DNA of 64,000 nt from Verrucomicrobiota bacterium (GCA_003219175.1 QHPU01000042.1:1-64000), one strand, 5' to 3'; shown: positions 9,506 through 18,967, numbered from the stretch's first letter. Notes: generated by a model not told the origin, from the letters alone. A program made the numbers and translations.

Positions 9506-9834
9506 AGGAGCAATTAGCCATTGCGCTCAGCACGTTTCCAGACGTGGAAACGGCCCGCAAGATCGCGCGCGAACTGGTGGACAGCGCACTGGTTGCCTGC
9601 GTCAACATCATACCAGAAGTGGAGTCGATCTATTATTGGAAAGAAAAAGTGGAAACGAGTGCTGAATCGCTTGCGATTTTCAAACTGACCGCGGCGTGTT
9701 ATGCCGAATTCGAATCGCGCTTGCGCGCGCTGCACCCGTACGATGTCCCTGAAGTTGTCCGCCTGAACATCGCGGGAGGCTCGGCCGATTATCTTCGCTG
9801 GATTGGCGAAAGTTGTTCGCGTTCGTTAACCTGA
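9502..9834 (+). CDS. cutA: Divalent-cation tolerance protein CutA
   Basis: Small trimeric PII-like protein, 110 residues from GTG 9502, which overlaps the mnmA stop (GTGA). An upstream in-frame ATG-like extension to 9457 lies wholly inside mnmA and is not conserved in type. Family features: ALSTFPDVETARKIARELV near residues 6-24, LVACVNIIPEVESIYYWK near 28-45, and the C-terminal LHPYDVPEVV near 80-90. Its cellular role is still debated in the family (copper tolerance, metal binding). Its 3' end overlaps the convergent permease gene by 9 bp. Confidence 0.92.
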   Translation: MKEQLAIALSTFPDVETARKIARELVDSALVACVNIIPEVESIYYWKEKVETSAESLAIFKLTAACYAEFESRLRALHPYDVPEVVRLNIAGGSADYLRWIGESCSRSLT

Positions 9835-11277
9835 GCGCTGACGTAGTTTTAGTGGCCCCCCGCGACTGGGCTGGATCTTGCGACGCGCGGTGACAAAAAT
9901 TGCGACGCCGAGAGCATTGGCCAGCCCGCTGGCGGCAATAATCTTGCAGGCGAAGATTAATCGGCTGGGGACATCGATGATCGGATAAATGGTAAACCCA
10001 ATTGCAAGGAGTGAAACGGCACACCCACAGAAGGCGGCGACGCGTAGCCACAGGGGTGCGCGCGCGCGAACAGCGGTCGCTCCAGCGAGAGGGATCGCAA
10101 ATAGGACGACATAAACAATTCCGTAAAAAACGTTGGCGGCGTTGTCGACAAGTTGAAATGCCTCCTGAATTCCGGCGCCGATCTGGCTAGAAATCGCGAT
10201 GACCAGTGTGACCGCGCCAACGAAGATGATGGAGTTAATCGGCGTCCTGTATCTTGGATGTAAACGCGAGAACCAAACTGGTAAGAGCCGGTCCCAACCG
10301 GCGACCATCGGCAAACGCGAACTTCCGGTGAGATGAACGCTGGTGGAGGAGATGGTGCGCACTGTCATCAACACAATGCCGGCGGATGCGATCGCGCCAG
10401 CAATCGGAAAGGCGTGTAACCCCAGCCGCAATGTTTGTGGCACTGGTCCGATTAGATCGATCGGATTATCGCCGACGAAAGCCAGGACGGAGCTGGTTCC
10501 GAGAATGAACATCAATGCAATTACCGGAGACGCGATGATGACGGAACGGCCTATGTCGCGGGCCGGGGCACGGGTTTCGCCGGCGAGGATGGCGACGTAC
10601 TCAAAGCCGCTTAGGGCGCCGACCGCGAGTTTACTGAAGATGTTGAGACAATAAAAAATTGAGACCGCGGGGGCGGCGAATTGCAACGGATGAAACTGGT
10701 TTAATTCGCCGCGCGCGATGGCGAAGAACGGTAGGAAAATAAGCGCGCCATAAACCATGAGCATAGCGAAGGCGCCGATGTTGTGGACCCATTTGCCGAG
10801 GGAGAGACCGCGCACGCCACTCCAGGCTAGACCGAGCACGAGCGCACAACTTATGAGTGAAACGCACCATTTGCTGTTTGGCATCCAGCTTTGCCCGAGC
10901 GCGTAAGAAAGGTTCGTGGTGACGAACATTCCGCCGAGGGCGATGACGGTGATGGAAAGTAGCCACAGGTTCCAAGCGACGATGAAGCCGACGAACTCGT
11001 TGAAGCCGAGTTTGGCCCATTGATAAAGGCCTCCCTCCAGCGGCATCAGGCGATTCAAATAAATGACGACAGCGGCTTGCGGAATATAGAAGAACGCGAT
11101 GGCGAGCAACCAAAATACAAGGTGAGCCTGGCCAAGTTTTGCCGCGGCTCCCACCCAGCTCGAGCCAACGACGAAGAGAATTTGGGTAAGGACGAGATCA
11201 CCGAGGGCGAGCGGTTTCTTTAGCGACGCGCTGTGGGCTTCGACCGCTTGCTCTGCGTGTTCGAATTCGGTTGTCAT
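9826..11277 (-). CDS. APC-superfamily amino acid permease
   Basis: Inner-membrane transporter of 483 residues with about 12 hydrophobic segments. The N-terminal region has the APC pattern (GDLVLTQILFVVGSSWVG, and later PLEGGLYQWAKLGFNEFVGF), and there is a conserved loop ALSGFEYVAILAGETRAPARDIG near residues 225-245 (split here: ALSGFEYVAILAGE then TRAPARDIG). It is probably a proton-coupled amino acid or polyamine symporter; the substrate cannot be read from sequence. It is transcribed towards cutA and slightly overlaps it. A TTGAAGCGTTAA repeat lies immediately upstream of its start. Confidence 0.88.
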   Translation of the reverse strand: MTTEFEHAEQAVEAHSASLKKPLALGDLVLTQILFVVGSSWVGAAAKLGQAHLVFWLLAIAFFYIPQAAVVIYLNRLMPLEGGLYQWAKLGFNEFVGFIVAWNLWLLSITVIALGGMFVTTNLSYALGQSWMPNSKWCVSLISCALVLGLAWSGVRGLSLGKWVHNIGAFAMLMVYGALIFLPFFAIARGELNQFHPLQFAAPAVSIFYCLNIFSKLAVGALSGFEYVAILAGETRAPARDIGRSVIIASPVIALMFILGTSSVLAFVGDNPIDLIGPVPQTLRLGLHAFPIAGAIASAGIVLMTVRTISSTSVHLTGSSRLPMVAGWDRLLPVWFSRLHPRYRTPINSIIFVGAVTLVIAISSQIGAGIQEAFQLVDNAANVFYGIVYVVLFAIPLAGATAVRARAPLWLRVAAFCGCAVSLLAIGFTIYPIIDVPSRLIFACKIIAASGLANALGVAIFVTARRKIQPSRGGPLKLRQRSG

Positions 11278-11280
11278 CGT

Positions 11281-11325
11281 GAAGCGTTGAACCGTTGAAT
11301 TGGCCCGGTTTAACGCTTTAACCCT
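11281..11325. repeat. Dispersed imperfect inverted repeat, TTGAAGCGTTAA family (copy 2)
   Basis: GAAGCGTTGAACCGTTGAA pairs imperfectly with TTTAACGCTTTAACCC. It sits between the permease start and the 3' end of the next minus-strand gene, whose TAA stop (11318-11320) lies in the right arm. Confidence 0.65.
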
Positions 11326-11818
11326 GCACCGCTCTTTTCGGTGGCGGCTCGGTCCGAAATTCTTTGTGCCGAACCTTGCCGCCGGCGTAGGCGATGTAGC
11401 CGCTCATTCCAAGAACAATTACGCCGAGGAGAATAGTGCCGATTACCAGTGGTGCCGATGTCTTGGGCCATTTTATTGGCACGATGATGGCAATGACGCT
11501 AAGCGCAGCCAGAGCGTAGAAAAAATAAATGAGTTGTTCGCCGCGATGTTGATGCTCGTCCAGCCAGGCTTGCCCGTCGTCATCAGTCATCGAGAGGACT
11601 CGATCGTATCCCTGTTCGCCGAACTCGTACACCGGCCAAGCCGAGGCGGCGCTGATCAGCACAAGAACGAGCATGACGATTTGTGCCGGCCGACTACGCA
11701 GAACGGCCGCGATGATCAATCCGATCCAACCCATTGCCAACCCGTAAATGGGAAGGGGATTGAGGAGAACATGAACGTATTCCGGTTGCCGCTCGAGAGC
11801 CTGAAGAAGTGAGGTCAT
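11318..11818 (-). CDS. Four-helix membrane protein of unknown function
   Basis: A 166-residue protein with four hydrophobic segments: about 20-41 (LPIYGLAMGWIGLIIAAVL), 46-63, 93-114 and 122-144. A hydrophilic loop after the second helix contains a Tyr/Asp/His-rich stretch (YDRVLSMTDDDGQAWLDEHQ HR). The topology resembles DUF2231-like heme/quinone-linked membrane proteins, but I cannot assign it. ATGA coupling with the upstream VanX-type gene (11815) suggests joint expression. The stop codon is inside a dispersed repeat. Confidence 0.75.
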   Translation of the reverse strand: MTSLLQALERQPEYVHVLLNPLPIYGLAMGWIGLIIAAVLRSRPAQIVMLVLVLISAASAWPVYEFGEQGYDRVLSMTDDDGQAWLDEHQHRGEQLIYFFYALAALSVIAIIVPIKWPKTSAPLVIGTILLGVIVLGMSGYIAYAGGKVRHKEFRTEPPPKRAVQG

Positions 11819-12474
11819 TCGTTAATGGGAAGGACGACGGCGGCGCTCAGCTTGGCAAATCTTTCCGGCACATAACGCTTCCAGTCGTTGGCGCTGAAAT
11901 GCCACCATTCCCTTCGCTGGCCATCAAAGCCGGCATTCATCATCGCTCTCTGCAGAAGATAAAGATGAGAGCGGACCGAAGAATTGGCACCCGTGTAGTG
12001 AAACATTGATGCCGGTGTGAAGTCGTCGAAATCTGACGGCATCGCCAGCGGCTGTCCCCAATCATCGACAATAGTTGCATCCACCGCTACGCCCCAGGAG
12101 TGGAGCGAACCAGACCCATTCTCCGGATCGGCGAGGTAATCGTTGTTTGGGGCCACCTTCCACAGTCGTGCCTGCGTCCCACGCGGACGATACGCATCCC
12201 AGATCTTCAAGCGGCAATTGTAGCGTCGCAAGGTCGTCTCCGCTGCAATCAAACACCGGGCCACGCCCGCCCGGACCATTGGTTGCATGCTGGATGGGTA
12301 AAGCGGGCTATGAGCGATGTTCTTTGAAGTCGCGTACCGCAAATCGATCCGAATAGTCGGGGCGAGATCGCGCAGGTTCACCCACGTAAGGTCATTCGGC
12401 GGCGGCGCTGCAGTTCCGGCAAATGCCAGCGGCGCACCGAGTAGGAGAACTGCAAAAACAATGCGCACCATCAC
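11815..12474 (-). CDS. D-alanyl-D-alanine dipeptidase, VanX type (peptidase M15D)
   Basis: Zinc dipeptidase predicted to cleave D-Ala-D-Ala. It has 219 residues with a signal peptide (MMVRIVFAVLLLGAPLAFAG), so it acts in the periplasm, probably in peptidoglycan fragment salvage; no van resistance genes lie nearby. Motifs: IDLRYATSKN near 43-52, WDAYRP near 96, zinc-site SLHSWGVAVD (His and Asp ligands) near 125-134, and EWWHF (catalytic Glu and ligand His) near 190-194. It is coupled by ATGA to a small membrane protein. Confidence 0.9.
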   Translation of the reverse strand: MMVRIVFAVLLLGAPLAFAGTAAPPPNDLTWVNLRDLAPTIRIDLRYATSKNIAHSPLYPSSMQPMVRAGVARCLIAAETTLRRYNCRLKIWDAYRPRGTQARLWKVAPNNDYLADPENGSGSLHSWGVAVDATIVDDWGQPLAMPSDFDDFTPASMFHYTGANSSVRSHLYLLQRAMMNAGFDGQRREWWHFSANDWKRYVPERFAKLSAAVVLPINE

Positions 12475-12480
12475 GGTGAA

Positions 12481-14349
12481 TCAATTCGCAGCCGTCGCCG
12501 GAGGTGGCGCATCGGTCTTGGCAATGCGTTGCAGGAGAAGTCGCGCGGTATTTTCGGGAACGTTGAAGCGGATTTCGAGATCGGCATGCTGGCGAGTGAT
12601 TTCAGGCGCGGCGGTGAAGAGGGGGAGATCAGATTGCTCGAGGCGCAGCCACTGTGTTGGATTGTCATGAATGCTTTTGGCCAGATCGCTGGCCGCACTT
12701 TCCGATGAGAGTCGTAGCAAAAGGCGCGCCTTGGCCGGTGTTTGAAGGGACACGCCTAGCCCAAGCAATTGCGCGCGATCCAACAGTTCACGCGGAAAAA
12801 TTGGATGAAAGATACGAATCAATCCTGGCGGATCACGTGAGATCAAGCGCAATGTGGTTTCACGATCGAGTGCCTGAAACCGATCAAAAAATTCCCCGGT
12901 GATCTGGAGATCAGCGTCGAGCCCGAGACGAACCCGGACCAGCTCGTCGACGCCGTCAGGCAAACCCACGGCGAGCGTTTTCGGCCCAACCCGCGCGACG
13001 CTGAAGTCTGAACGCTGCCACACCGGGAGCCCGCTAATCGTTCGTTTTTCGAATTGCCTGTCTTCCGCAATCGTTCGCACCACGGAAGAAATATTGTCGC
13101 GCGCTTCCACCAAGAGAAATTCTCGCGGAGGCGAATTTTCCGCAGTGGTCAATGCCCGGGTGACGCGACTGGTATCGCCGGGAATTCGCAACCGTGGCGT
13201 CTGGGAGGCGGCGCCAATCAGTCCGGGCCAGGTCTGCAGCCAGAAATCTTCATTCCGCCATTTCTTGGGCAAATCATCGCGATCAAAACGCTCTGCGTTA
13301 AGGGAAAGGATTGCGTCGGTTTCGCGCGGCAGCCACTCGCGTTTGGGTGGGGATTGAAAAACGAGCAGCAGGACAATTCCCAAAAGGATCAGGATGGAAA
13401 AAATGACGAAATAAAATTTTCGCAGCTCTTGTTTGTCGATCTGCGCGGAAAGAACGTTGAGTTGTTCCCTATGTTCGTGGTGACGTTGGACCGACTGTCG
13501 GTGGCGGAGGACATCATGCAACAAGTGAGGGGCGTTCGGCGGCGCGATTCCGCGAGTCGCAAGATGACGACCGATGTTGAGGTAGGCGGGATCTTTTCGT
13601 TCTTCGACGGTTTGGTGCTGGGCTTTCGCCTGTCGCAATGCTTCCTGCTGCCCACCCGCCTTATCGTTCAACCCGCGGTCGGTCGCGTCGAATCCTTCGC
13701 GGACCCGGACAATATTTTGCTCCGCCGCCGAAAGTTCGTCTTCCGCCGCCGCGAGTCTTTGCGTGGCCTGGCGGCACGCTTCAGCGCTACCTTCGCGCGC
13801 ACGGACAATTTCGGCGCGCTCGTTTGGCAATCGCGTTCGTTTGCTGGCAAGCTCCGCCGTGCGCGCATCCAAGTCCGGTGGTGGCGGCGCCTGTGCTTGC
13901 AGAGCAGAGAGTTGCCTTAGCAATTCACGGTCGGCCGAATCATTGGCCTGCAAGCGCGCTTCCACACCTGCAAGTTCGCGCTCGCAAACGGCAGCGGCAT
14001 GTTTCGCTTCGTCTCGACGTTGCAGGATCGGCTTTTTTTCTTGTTCCAACTTGGCGATCGCGTCGCTTTGCGCCCGCGCATTCCCGGCCCGTTCGGATTC
14101 GATCGTTTTGAGTGCGTCTTCGATTTGTGCAATCCGCAGTGCTACTTCCTTTTGTTCCTGCTCGAGCTTCTTGAGGGCGACGATTTCGTTCCGGACTTCC
14201 GGAAAACTGGCGGCCTGGGCGGTGCCTTCCCGTCCCAGGTAAATCTCACTGCGCTGCAACTGTCGTCTAACGTGTCGCAAGGCCAGGCGCGTGCGTTGCC
14301 GGCGCACTTTCAAGCCAAGCTCGCGCAAACCGGTGCGGATAAAACTCAC
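12481..14349 (-). CDS. Coiled-coil, single-pass membrane protein of unknown function
   Basis: A 622-residue protein. Residues about 45-300 are highly charged and heptad-like (runs such as LEQEQKEVALRIAQIEDAL and ERELAGVEARLQANDSADRE), predicting a long cytoplasmic coiled coil. One transmembrane helix follows (FYFVIFSILILLGIVLLLVF, about 318-337), then a globular C-terminal domain of about 280 residues outside the membrane. A short Pro/Ala tail ends the protein. No enzyme motif is recognised. It lies 6 bp upstream of the vanX-type gene on the same strand and just after acs. It could be a mechanical or sensor link between cytoplasm and envelope; this is inference from topology alone. Confidence 0.75.
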   Translation of the reverse strand: MSFIRTGLRELGLKVRRQRTRLALRHVRRQLQRSEIYLGREGTAQAASFPEVRNEIVALKKLEQEQKEVALRIAQIEDALKTIESERAGNARAQSDAIAKLEQEKKPILQRRDEAKHAAAVCERELAGVEARLQANDSADRELLRQLSALQAQAPPPPDLDARTAELASKRTRLPNERAEIVRAREGSAEACRQATQRLAAAEDELSAAEQNIVRVREGFDATDRGLNDKAGGQQEALRQAKAQHQTVEERKDPAYLNIGRHLATRGIAPPNAPHLLHDVLRHRQSVQRHHEHREQLNVLSAQIDKQELRKFYFVIFSILILLGIVLLLVFQSPPKREWLPRETDAILSLNAERFDRDDLPKKWRNEDFWLQTWPGLIGAASQTPRLRIPGDTSRVTRALTTAENSPPREFLLVEARDNISSVVRTIAEDRQFEKRTISGLPVWQRSDFSVARVGPKTLAVGLPDGVDELVRVRLGLDADLQITGEFFDRFQALDRETTLRLISRDPPGLIRIFHPIFPRELLDRAQLLGLGVSLQTPAKARLLLRLSSESAASDLAKSIHDNPTQWLRLEQSDLPLFTAAPEITRQHADLEIRFNVPENTARLLLQRIAKTDAPPPATAAN

Positions 14350-14367
14350 AGGGAAATGCTAACTAAA

Positions 14368-16356
14368 CTACAATCCAGACAAAGAGATTTTCCGTTCTCT
14401 TGTCCCTGAACTCACCTCTTCTTCGCTCAGCTTCGCCAGCACGCTGAAATCTTCGAGCGTCGTGGTGTCCCCGGTTACGGTTTTGCCACTGGCAATTTCC
14501 TTGAGCAACCGACGCATGATTTTCCCGCTGCGAGTCTTGGGTAACGCTTCTGCAAAACGCACTTCGTCTGGCTTGGCAATCGCGCCGATGTGCTCGCTCA
14601 CGTGATCAAGCAGCTCCGCCTTTAATCCAGTGGATGGAGCCACACTTCCCTTCAGGGTCACAAACGCGACCACGGCCTGTCCTTTCATTTCATCCGGCCG
14701 TCCTACCACTGCGGCTTCCGCCACGTGCGCGTGTGCTACCAGCGCGCTTTCGATTTCGGAGGTTCCGAGCCGATGTCCGGCGACATTAAGCACATCGTCA
14801 ATCCGGCCGACAATCCAAAAATAACCGTCCGCATCACGCCGCGCACCATCGCCGGTCAAATAACGGCCTTTGAATTCACTCCAGTACTGTTTTCGATATC
14901 GCTCTCTGTCGCCGTAAATCGTCCGCAACATCGACGGCCACGGTTTCCGTATGATCAATTTCCCTCCGACATTGGCGCCAACCTCTTCGCCGCTCTCGTC
15001 TACCACCGCGGCATCAACGCCAAAGAAAGGCAGCGTTGCGCTCCCCGGCTTGGTCGGGATCGCGCCGGGCAATGGAGTGATCAGGATCGAGCCGGTCTCA
15101 GTCTGCCACCATGTGTCGACGACAGGACAACGTCCGCCGCCAATGGTTTTGTGATACCACATCCACGCTTCCGGGTTGATCGGTTCACCCACAGATCCAA
15201 GAAGTCGCAGGGAAGAGAGATCATGTTTTTTCACCCAATTGTCGCCCCAGCGAACGAACGCCCGAATCGCGGTGGGCGCGGTATAAAGAATGGTGACGCG
15301 ATAATCTTCAATGATTCTCCAAAATCGATCGGGCTCGGGCCAGTTCGGTGCGCCCTCATACATTAAGGTGGTAGCGCCCAGGCTGAGTGGCCCATAAACA
15401 ACGTAACTGTGGCCAGTGACCCACCCGACATCCGCTGTGCACCAGAAAAGATCCTCGTCGCGAATATCGAAGACATATTTCGTCGTCGCATAAATCCCGA
15501 GCAAGTAGCCGGCGGTGGTGTGAAGAATTCCTTTCGGCTTTCCCGTCGAACCGCTGGTGTAAAGAATGAAAAGAGGATGCTCGGAGTCGACTGGCACCGG
15601 TTCGCAATTGGCGTCGACGTATTGCAACTCCCGGTGCCACCAAAGGTCCCGGCCTTCTTCCATGTGGATTTCATTACCTGCTCGCCGGAAAACGATAACG
15701 CGTTCGACCGAGGTGCCTCCGCTGAGAGCATGATCAACATTGTTTTTTAGCGGGACAATCGTGCCGCGACGATAGCTGCCGTCGGCTGTAATCAGTGCAG
15801 TCGCTCCACTATCGGCGATGCGATCGCGAATGCTATCAGCGCTAAAACCCCCGAAAACAACTGAATGCACTGCGCCGATGCGCGCGCACGCCAGCATCGC
15901 AATCGCCGCTTCGGGAGTTGTCGGCAGATAAATGATGACGCGATCGCCTTTTCGAATTTTGTTTCGCTTAAGGACATTGGCGAAGCGGCAAACTTCGCGA
16001 TGTAATTGCTGGTAAGTGAGAGTGCGTTTCTCACCGGGCTCACCCTCCCAAATAATAGCCGCTTTATTTCGTCGTGGACCGGCAAGATGACGATCCAGGC
16101 AGTTCTCCGAGAGATTCAGTTGACCGCCGACAAACCATTTCGCAAAGGGTGCTTTCCAATCGAGGACCTTCTTCCATGACCTGTGCCAAATGAGTTCCTT
16201 GGCTTCGCGTGCCCAAAATCTGTCGGGGCTGCGAATGGATTCGCGATACATTTTTCGATATTGCGCGAGGGATTTGATCCGCGCGTTTTTGCCGAACTCC
16301 CTGGAAGGCCTGAAGACGCGCTTCTCGATCAAGTGCGATTCGATGTTTTTTTCCAT
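14368..16356 (-). CDS. acs: Acetyl-CoA synthetase (AMP-forming)
   Basis: Activates acetate to acetyl-CoA through acetyl-adenylate. It has 662 residues, as usual for Acs. Motifs: phosphate-binding P-loop [16 protein letters not shown] near 265-280, adenylate motif [10 protein letters not shown] near 418, [17 protein letters not shown], hinge [20 protein letters not shown], and the acetylation-site lysine motif [13 protein letters not shown] near 610-622. That lysine is regulated by acetylation in many bacteria. It has no close partner gene; the coiled-coil protein follows 18 bp downstream on the same strand. Confidence 0.97.
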   Translation of the reverse strand: MEKNIESHLIEKRVFRPSREFGKNARIKSLAQYRKMYRESIRSPDRFWAREAKELIWHRSWKKVLDWKAPFAKWFVGGQLNLSENCLDRHLAGPRRNKAAIIWEGEPGEKRTLTYQQLHREVCRFANVLKRNKIRKGDRVIIYLPTTPEAAIAMLACARIGAVHSVVFGGFSADSIRDRIADSGATALITADGSYRRGTIVPLKNNVDHALSGGTSVERVIVFRRAGNEIHMEEGRDLWWHRELQYVDANCEPVPVDSEHPLFILYTSGSTGKPKGILHTTAGYLLGIYATTKYVFDIRDEDLFWCTADVGWVTGHSYVVYGPLSLGATTLMYEGAPNWPEPDRFWRIIEDYRVTILYTAPTAIRAFVRWGDNWVKKHDLSSLRLLGSVGEPINPEAWMWYHKTIGGGRCPVVDTWWQTETGSILITPLPGAIPTKPGSATLPFFGVDAAVVDESGEEVGANVGGKLIIRKPWPSMLRTIYGDRERYRKQYWSEFKGRYLTGDGARRDADGYFWIVGRIDDVLNVAGHRLGTSEIESALVAHAHVAEAAVVGRPDEMKGQAVVAFVTLKGSVAPSTGLKAELLDHVSEHIGAIAKPDEVRFAEALPKTRSGKIMRRLLKEIASGKTVTGDTTTLEDFSVLAKLSEEEVSSGTRERKISLSGL

Positions 16357-16408
16357 TCGAACTTCCTAATATCGCCGGCATACGCGCGGGGCAAGCGTCA
16401 GAAAAACG

Positions 16409-16485
16409 CGTTGAAGCGTTAAGCGTTGAAACGAGGAGCGGAACTTGTAACCGCTCTAACCCTTCAAGCTTTTAACCCTTCAACG
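16409..16485. repeat. Dispersed imperfect inverted repeat, TTGAAGCGTTAA family (copy 3)
   Basis: CGTTGAAGCGTTAAGCGTTG on the left, and AACCCTTCAAGCTTTTAACC then CTTCAACG on the right, between the divergent acs and dodecin genes. It matches the elements at 2361-2437 and 11281-11325. Confidence 0.65.
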
Positions 16486-16530
16486 TCCTTTTCTCATTGT
16501 CCTATCTATGCCCCGTGGAAAGATTCAGGC

Positions 16531-16740
16531 ATGAGCGATCACGTTTACAAAAAAATCGAGCTGGTTGGTTCGTCGCCGAAATCGATTGAGGCCGCGGTGG
16601 AAAATGCTTTGGCGCGTGCAAAGAAGACTATCCGTAACATGCGCTGGTTAGAGATTACGGAAACGCGCGGCCACATCGAAAACGGAAAGATCGACCACTG
16701 GCAGGTCGCGGTAAAGGTTGGCTTTACCCTGGAGGCTTAG
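16531..16740 (+). CDS. Dodecin family flavin-binding protein
   Basis: A 69-residue protein that should assemble into a hollow dodecamer storing or buffering flavin (FMN/riboflavin). The start at 16531 gives the canonical N-terminus [16 protein letters not shown]. Other family marks: [18 protein letters not shown] with the flavin-stacking Trp, and [15 protein letters not shown] with the conserved Gln. The reading frame is open further upstream but that part is not dodecin-like. A repeat-derived hairpin follows the stop. Confidence 0.93.
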   Translation: MSDHVYKKIELVGSSPKSIEAAVENALARAKKTIRNMRWLEITETRGHIENGKIDHWQVAVKVGFTLEA

Positions 16741-16769
16741 ATGCGTCGGCCCGGTCACCCTGAGCGAGG

Positions 16770-16819
16770 GTAGGGGCGATTAACCCGAATCGCCCGGGGC
16801 GGTTCCGTGAACCGCCCTA
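16770..16819. repeat. GC palindrome pair between convergent genes
   Basis: Two adjacent hairpins: GGGCGATTAACCCGAATCGCCC and GGGCGGTTCCGTGAACCGCCC (shifted by one base). The distal end contains CTA, the stop codon of the minus-strand gene at 16817. It may end transcription from both sides but has no long T-run. Confidence 0.6.
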
Positions 16820-17086
16820 CCTTTCTTCTTCCTGCACGACCTCGTAAACTTTGGTCGCACCGTATAAGAGCAGCGCGGGCTTGAGCGCAAACATCAGTAA
16901 GCGGATTATGCCGCCCAACAATCGCCCGATTGGCAGCCGGTTTAGGATCATACCGGCAACGAGCGCGATGAGAAGCGACTGTCCCGGCTTTTCGCGCACA
17001 AATTCCTCCGCCTGGCTCACTACCTCGGAAAATTGGTCCTGGGCGTAACGTACGCCGCGCAATGCGATATCAGTATTTTCGTCCAT
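16817..17086 (-). CDS. Small membrane-anchored protein (DUF883/ElaB-like)
   Basis: An 89-residue protein. The N-terminal amphipathic helix (about 1-35, with VRYAQDQFSEVVSQAEEFVR) is followed by GQSLLIALVAGMILNRLPIG and a second hydrophobic stretch LLGGIIRLLMFALKPALLLY. This layout resembles the ElaB/YqjD/DUF883 inner-membrane proteins linked to stationary phase and ribosome anchoring, but similarity is weak. The TAG stop is within a dispersed palindrome. Confidence 0.65.
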   Translation of the reverse strand: MDENTDIALRGVRYAQDQFSEVVSQAEEFVREKPGQSLLIALVAGMILNRLPIGRLLGGIIRLLMFALKPALLLYGATKVYEVVQEEER

Positions 17087-17131
17087 AACTTTGTTTCGGT
17101 TGTCAGAGGCGCTTTGCGTGTTCTTATCCCG

Positions 17132-18043
17132 CTAGCGCAACGTCAGCCAGATACTGCTGGCTCCGCTGCCCCGCGGAAAATCACGCGGCCTAGGTTCGCT
17201 ATGAAACGTGCCGGCTCGCCGCGATGCTTTCAAGCAAAACCGTGCTATTGCTTCCAGGGCTCGCTCGTTCAGCGCCGCGCAGTTCGTCGAAAGTAGGATG
17301 CGCGCGTCATCATCGGCCACTTCCAGCGCCTCTCCCAGAAGGGATTCGAAATTCGACTGGACCTTGAACGTTTTTCCGCGATGTGATCGCGAGAATGTTG
17401 GTGGGTCCAGCACGATCAAATCGAACTTCTCGCCTTTTCGCGCTAGCCTCGGAAGAATCTCAAAAATATCCTCGGCGATGAACTGGTGCCCAGTCGCAGG
17501 CAAATTGTTGAGCGCGAAGTTTTGGCGTCCGCGTTCGAGCGATTTCTGTGAGAGGTCCACGCTCACCGTCTTTGCACCCGCAATTGCCGCAGCAAGGGAA
17601 AATGAACAGGTGTAGGCGAAACAATTTAGCGCCCGTTCGGCTGCCGCTTTCCGAACAAAGCTTCGATTTTCGCGCTGGTCGACGAATAATCCCACGGAAT
17701 AGCCGCCACTGAAATCGATCTCGTAGCGAAGGTCACGTTCCGTTACGATTATGCGCGAGCTGCTATGGGAGTCGCCCAGAATGAGTTTTGGCGCTTCCCG
17801 CTCTTCATTCCGCCTCGGCAGAAAACGCTCGAAAATTCGTTGAGTATTGAAGTTCATCGCTTCCGCCCACAAAAAAAACTCGGTCGTCAATTGTTTGCGT
17901 CCCGCCTGATCCTTGAAGGAAACCAGAATATCCCGGCCGAAGCGTTCCACCGAGCCGTCGGCGATTGTGCAAAGACGGTAGGCGTCAGTCCCTTCCGCTT
18001 CGAAGTCACGCATCAATTCTTTGTCGATCCAGGCGTTTTGCAC
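17132..18043 (-). CDS. Class I SAM-dependent methyltransferase, RlmI/RlmK-like
   Basis: A 303-residue protein with the core of the 23S rRNA (m5C/m7G) methyltransferase family. GLFVDQRENR near residue 120 is the family's substrate/SAM-side motif. ALNCFAYTCSFSLAAAIAGA near 138-157 is SAM motif I, VSVDLSQKSLERGRQN is motif II, and VLDPPTFSRS near 215 is the DPPxF motif. The N-terminal PUA domain of full RlmI is absent. The GTG start at 18043 was kept; an ATG at 18013 is also possible. The target is likely rRNA, by analogy only. Confidence 0.8.
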   Translation of the reverse strand: MQNAWIDKELMRDFEAEGTDAYRLCTIADGSVERFGRDILVSFKDQAGRKQLTTEFFLWAEAMNFNTQRIFERFLPRRNEEREAPKLILGDSHSSSRIIVTERDLRYEIDFSGGYSVGLFVDQRENRSFVRKAAAERALNCFAYTCSFSLAAAIAGAKTVSVDLSQKSLERGRQNFALNNLPATGHQFIAEDIFEILPRLARKGEKFDLIVLDPPTFSRSHRGKTFKVQSNFESLLGEALEVADDDARILLSTNCAALNERALEAIARFCLKASRRAGTFHSEPRPRDFPRGSGASSIWLTLR

Positions 18044-18115
18044 TTTGGAAATTGTAGTTTAATCGCATCTCGCAGCCTGTCTTGCCGCGCTCGATGTCTG
18101 CGATAAGCTCGGCGG

Positions 18116-18967
18116 ATGCAGCAAGTCACGGTGCGCGCTCCTGCCAGCACCTCTAATCTCGGGCCCGGTTTCGATTGCCTTGGCGTCGCGCTCTCACTTT
18201 ACAATAAGGTCACCCTCAAGTCAGGCACTGCTGGCGGCGGCAATCGAATGGTTCGGGACGCAGCGAGAAAGTTTTTTGGCCTTGCTAATTGCACGCCGTT
18301 CGACTTTTCCTGCGACATTCGTGGCAACGTTCCAATCGGTCGTGGACTTGGGAGCAGTGTCACCGTGCGGCTCGGCGTACTTCATGCCTTGAATGAAATC
18401 GCGCGGACAAATCTCAGCCGTGACGAATTGTTTACGCTTTGTGCAGAGCTCGAAGGTCACCCCGACAACGCTGCGCCTGCGAGCTTTGGCGGATTTACCA
18501 TCGCGCGCGGCACCGATGTGCAGCACTTCAACGTTTCCCCCCGACTTCGTTTCATTTTGCTCATTCCATCATTTGAGATTGCAACGGTCGAGGCACGGCG
18601 ATTATTGCCGGCGGATATTTTGCGCACCAACGCGGCGCGAAATGCGGCAAATGTCGCGGCCATTGCCGCCGCTTTCGCCACGCGTGACTACAAAGAGCTG
18701 CGGGGCTGTTTTGTCGACTACTTGCATCAACCGTTTCGGAAAAAACTAGTCCCGTTTTTGGATCGGGTGATTACGGCGGCAGAACGCGCCGGCGCCCTGG
18801 GAGCTTTTCTTAGTGGTTCGGGATCCGCGATCTGCGCGCTGGCTTTGGATGATTCGAAGAAGATAGCAGCCGCGATGCTGAAAGCCTCGCGGCTGTTTCA
18901 TACCCAGACAGTCATTACCCGCGCTGATAATCGCGGCGTCTGCATCTTTAAATCTGCCATCGAATGA
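18116..18967 (+). CDS. thrB: Homoserine kinase (GHMP family)
   Basis: Phosphorylates L-homoserine in threonine biosynthesis. It has 283 residues. GHMP motifs: N-terminal RAPASTSNLGPGFDCLG, ATP-binding VPIGRGLGSS at 72-81, and C-terminal AFLSGSGSAICAL near 238-250. The stretch after GLGSS (VTVRLGVLHA) departs from the usual SAAAIVAG type but keeps the helix. It is coupled by an ATGA overlap to lpxK, an unusual partner, so the pairing is probably only co-transcription. Confidence 0.9.
   Translation: MQQVTVRAPASTSNLGPGFDCLGVALSLYNKVTLKSGTAGGGNRMVRDAARKFFGLANCTPFDFSCDIRGNVPIGRGLGSSVTVRLGVLHALNEIARTNLSRDELFTLCAELEGHPDNAAPASFGGFTIARGTDVQHFNVSPRLRFILLIPSFEIATVEARRLLPADILRTNAARNAANVAAIAAAFATRDYKELRGCFVDYLHQPFRKKLVPFLDRVITAAERAGALGAFLSGSGSAICALALDDSKKIAAAMLKASRLFHTQTVITRADNRGVCIFKSAIE

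Noticed and set aside
11815-12474. Vancomycin resistance locus
   Set aside because: Only a VanX-type dipeptidase is present; VanH, VanA and VanRS partners are absent, so a cell-wall salvage role is more likely.
13054-13920. Long open frame on the plus strand opposite the coiled-coil protein
   Set aside because: It mirrors a real minus-strand gene with clear coiled-coil and membrane segments; the plus-strand translation has no domain or leader.
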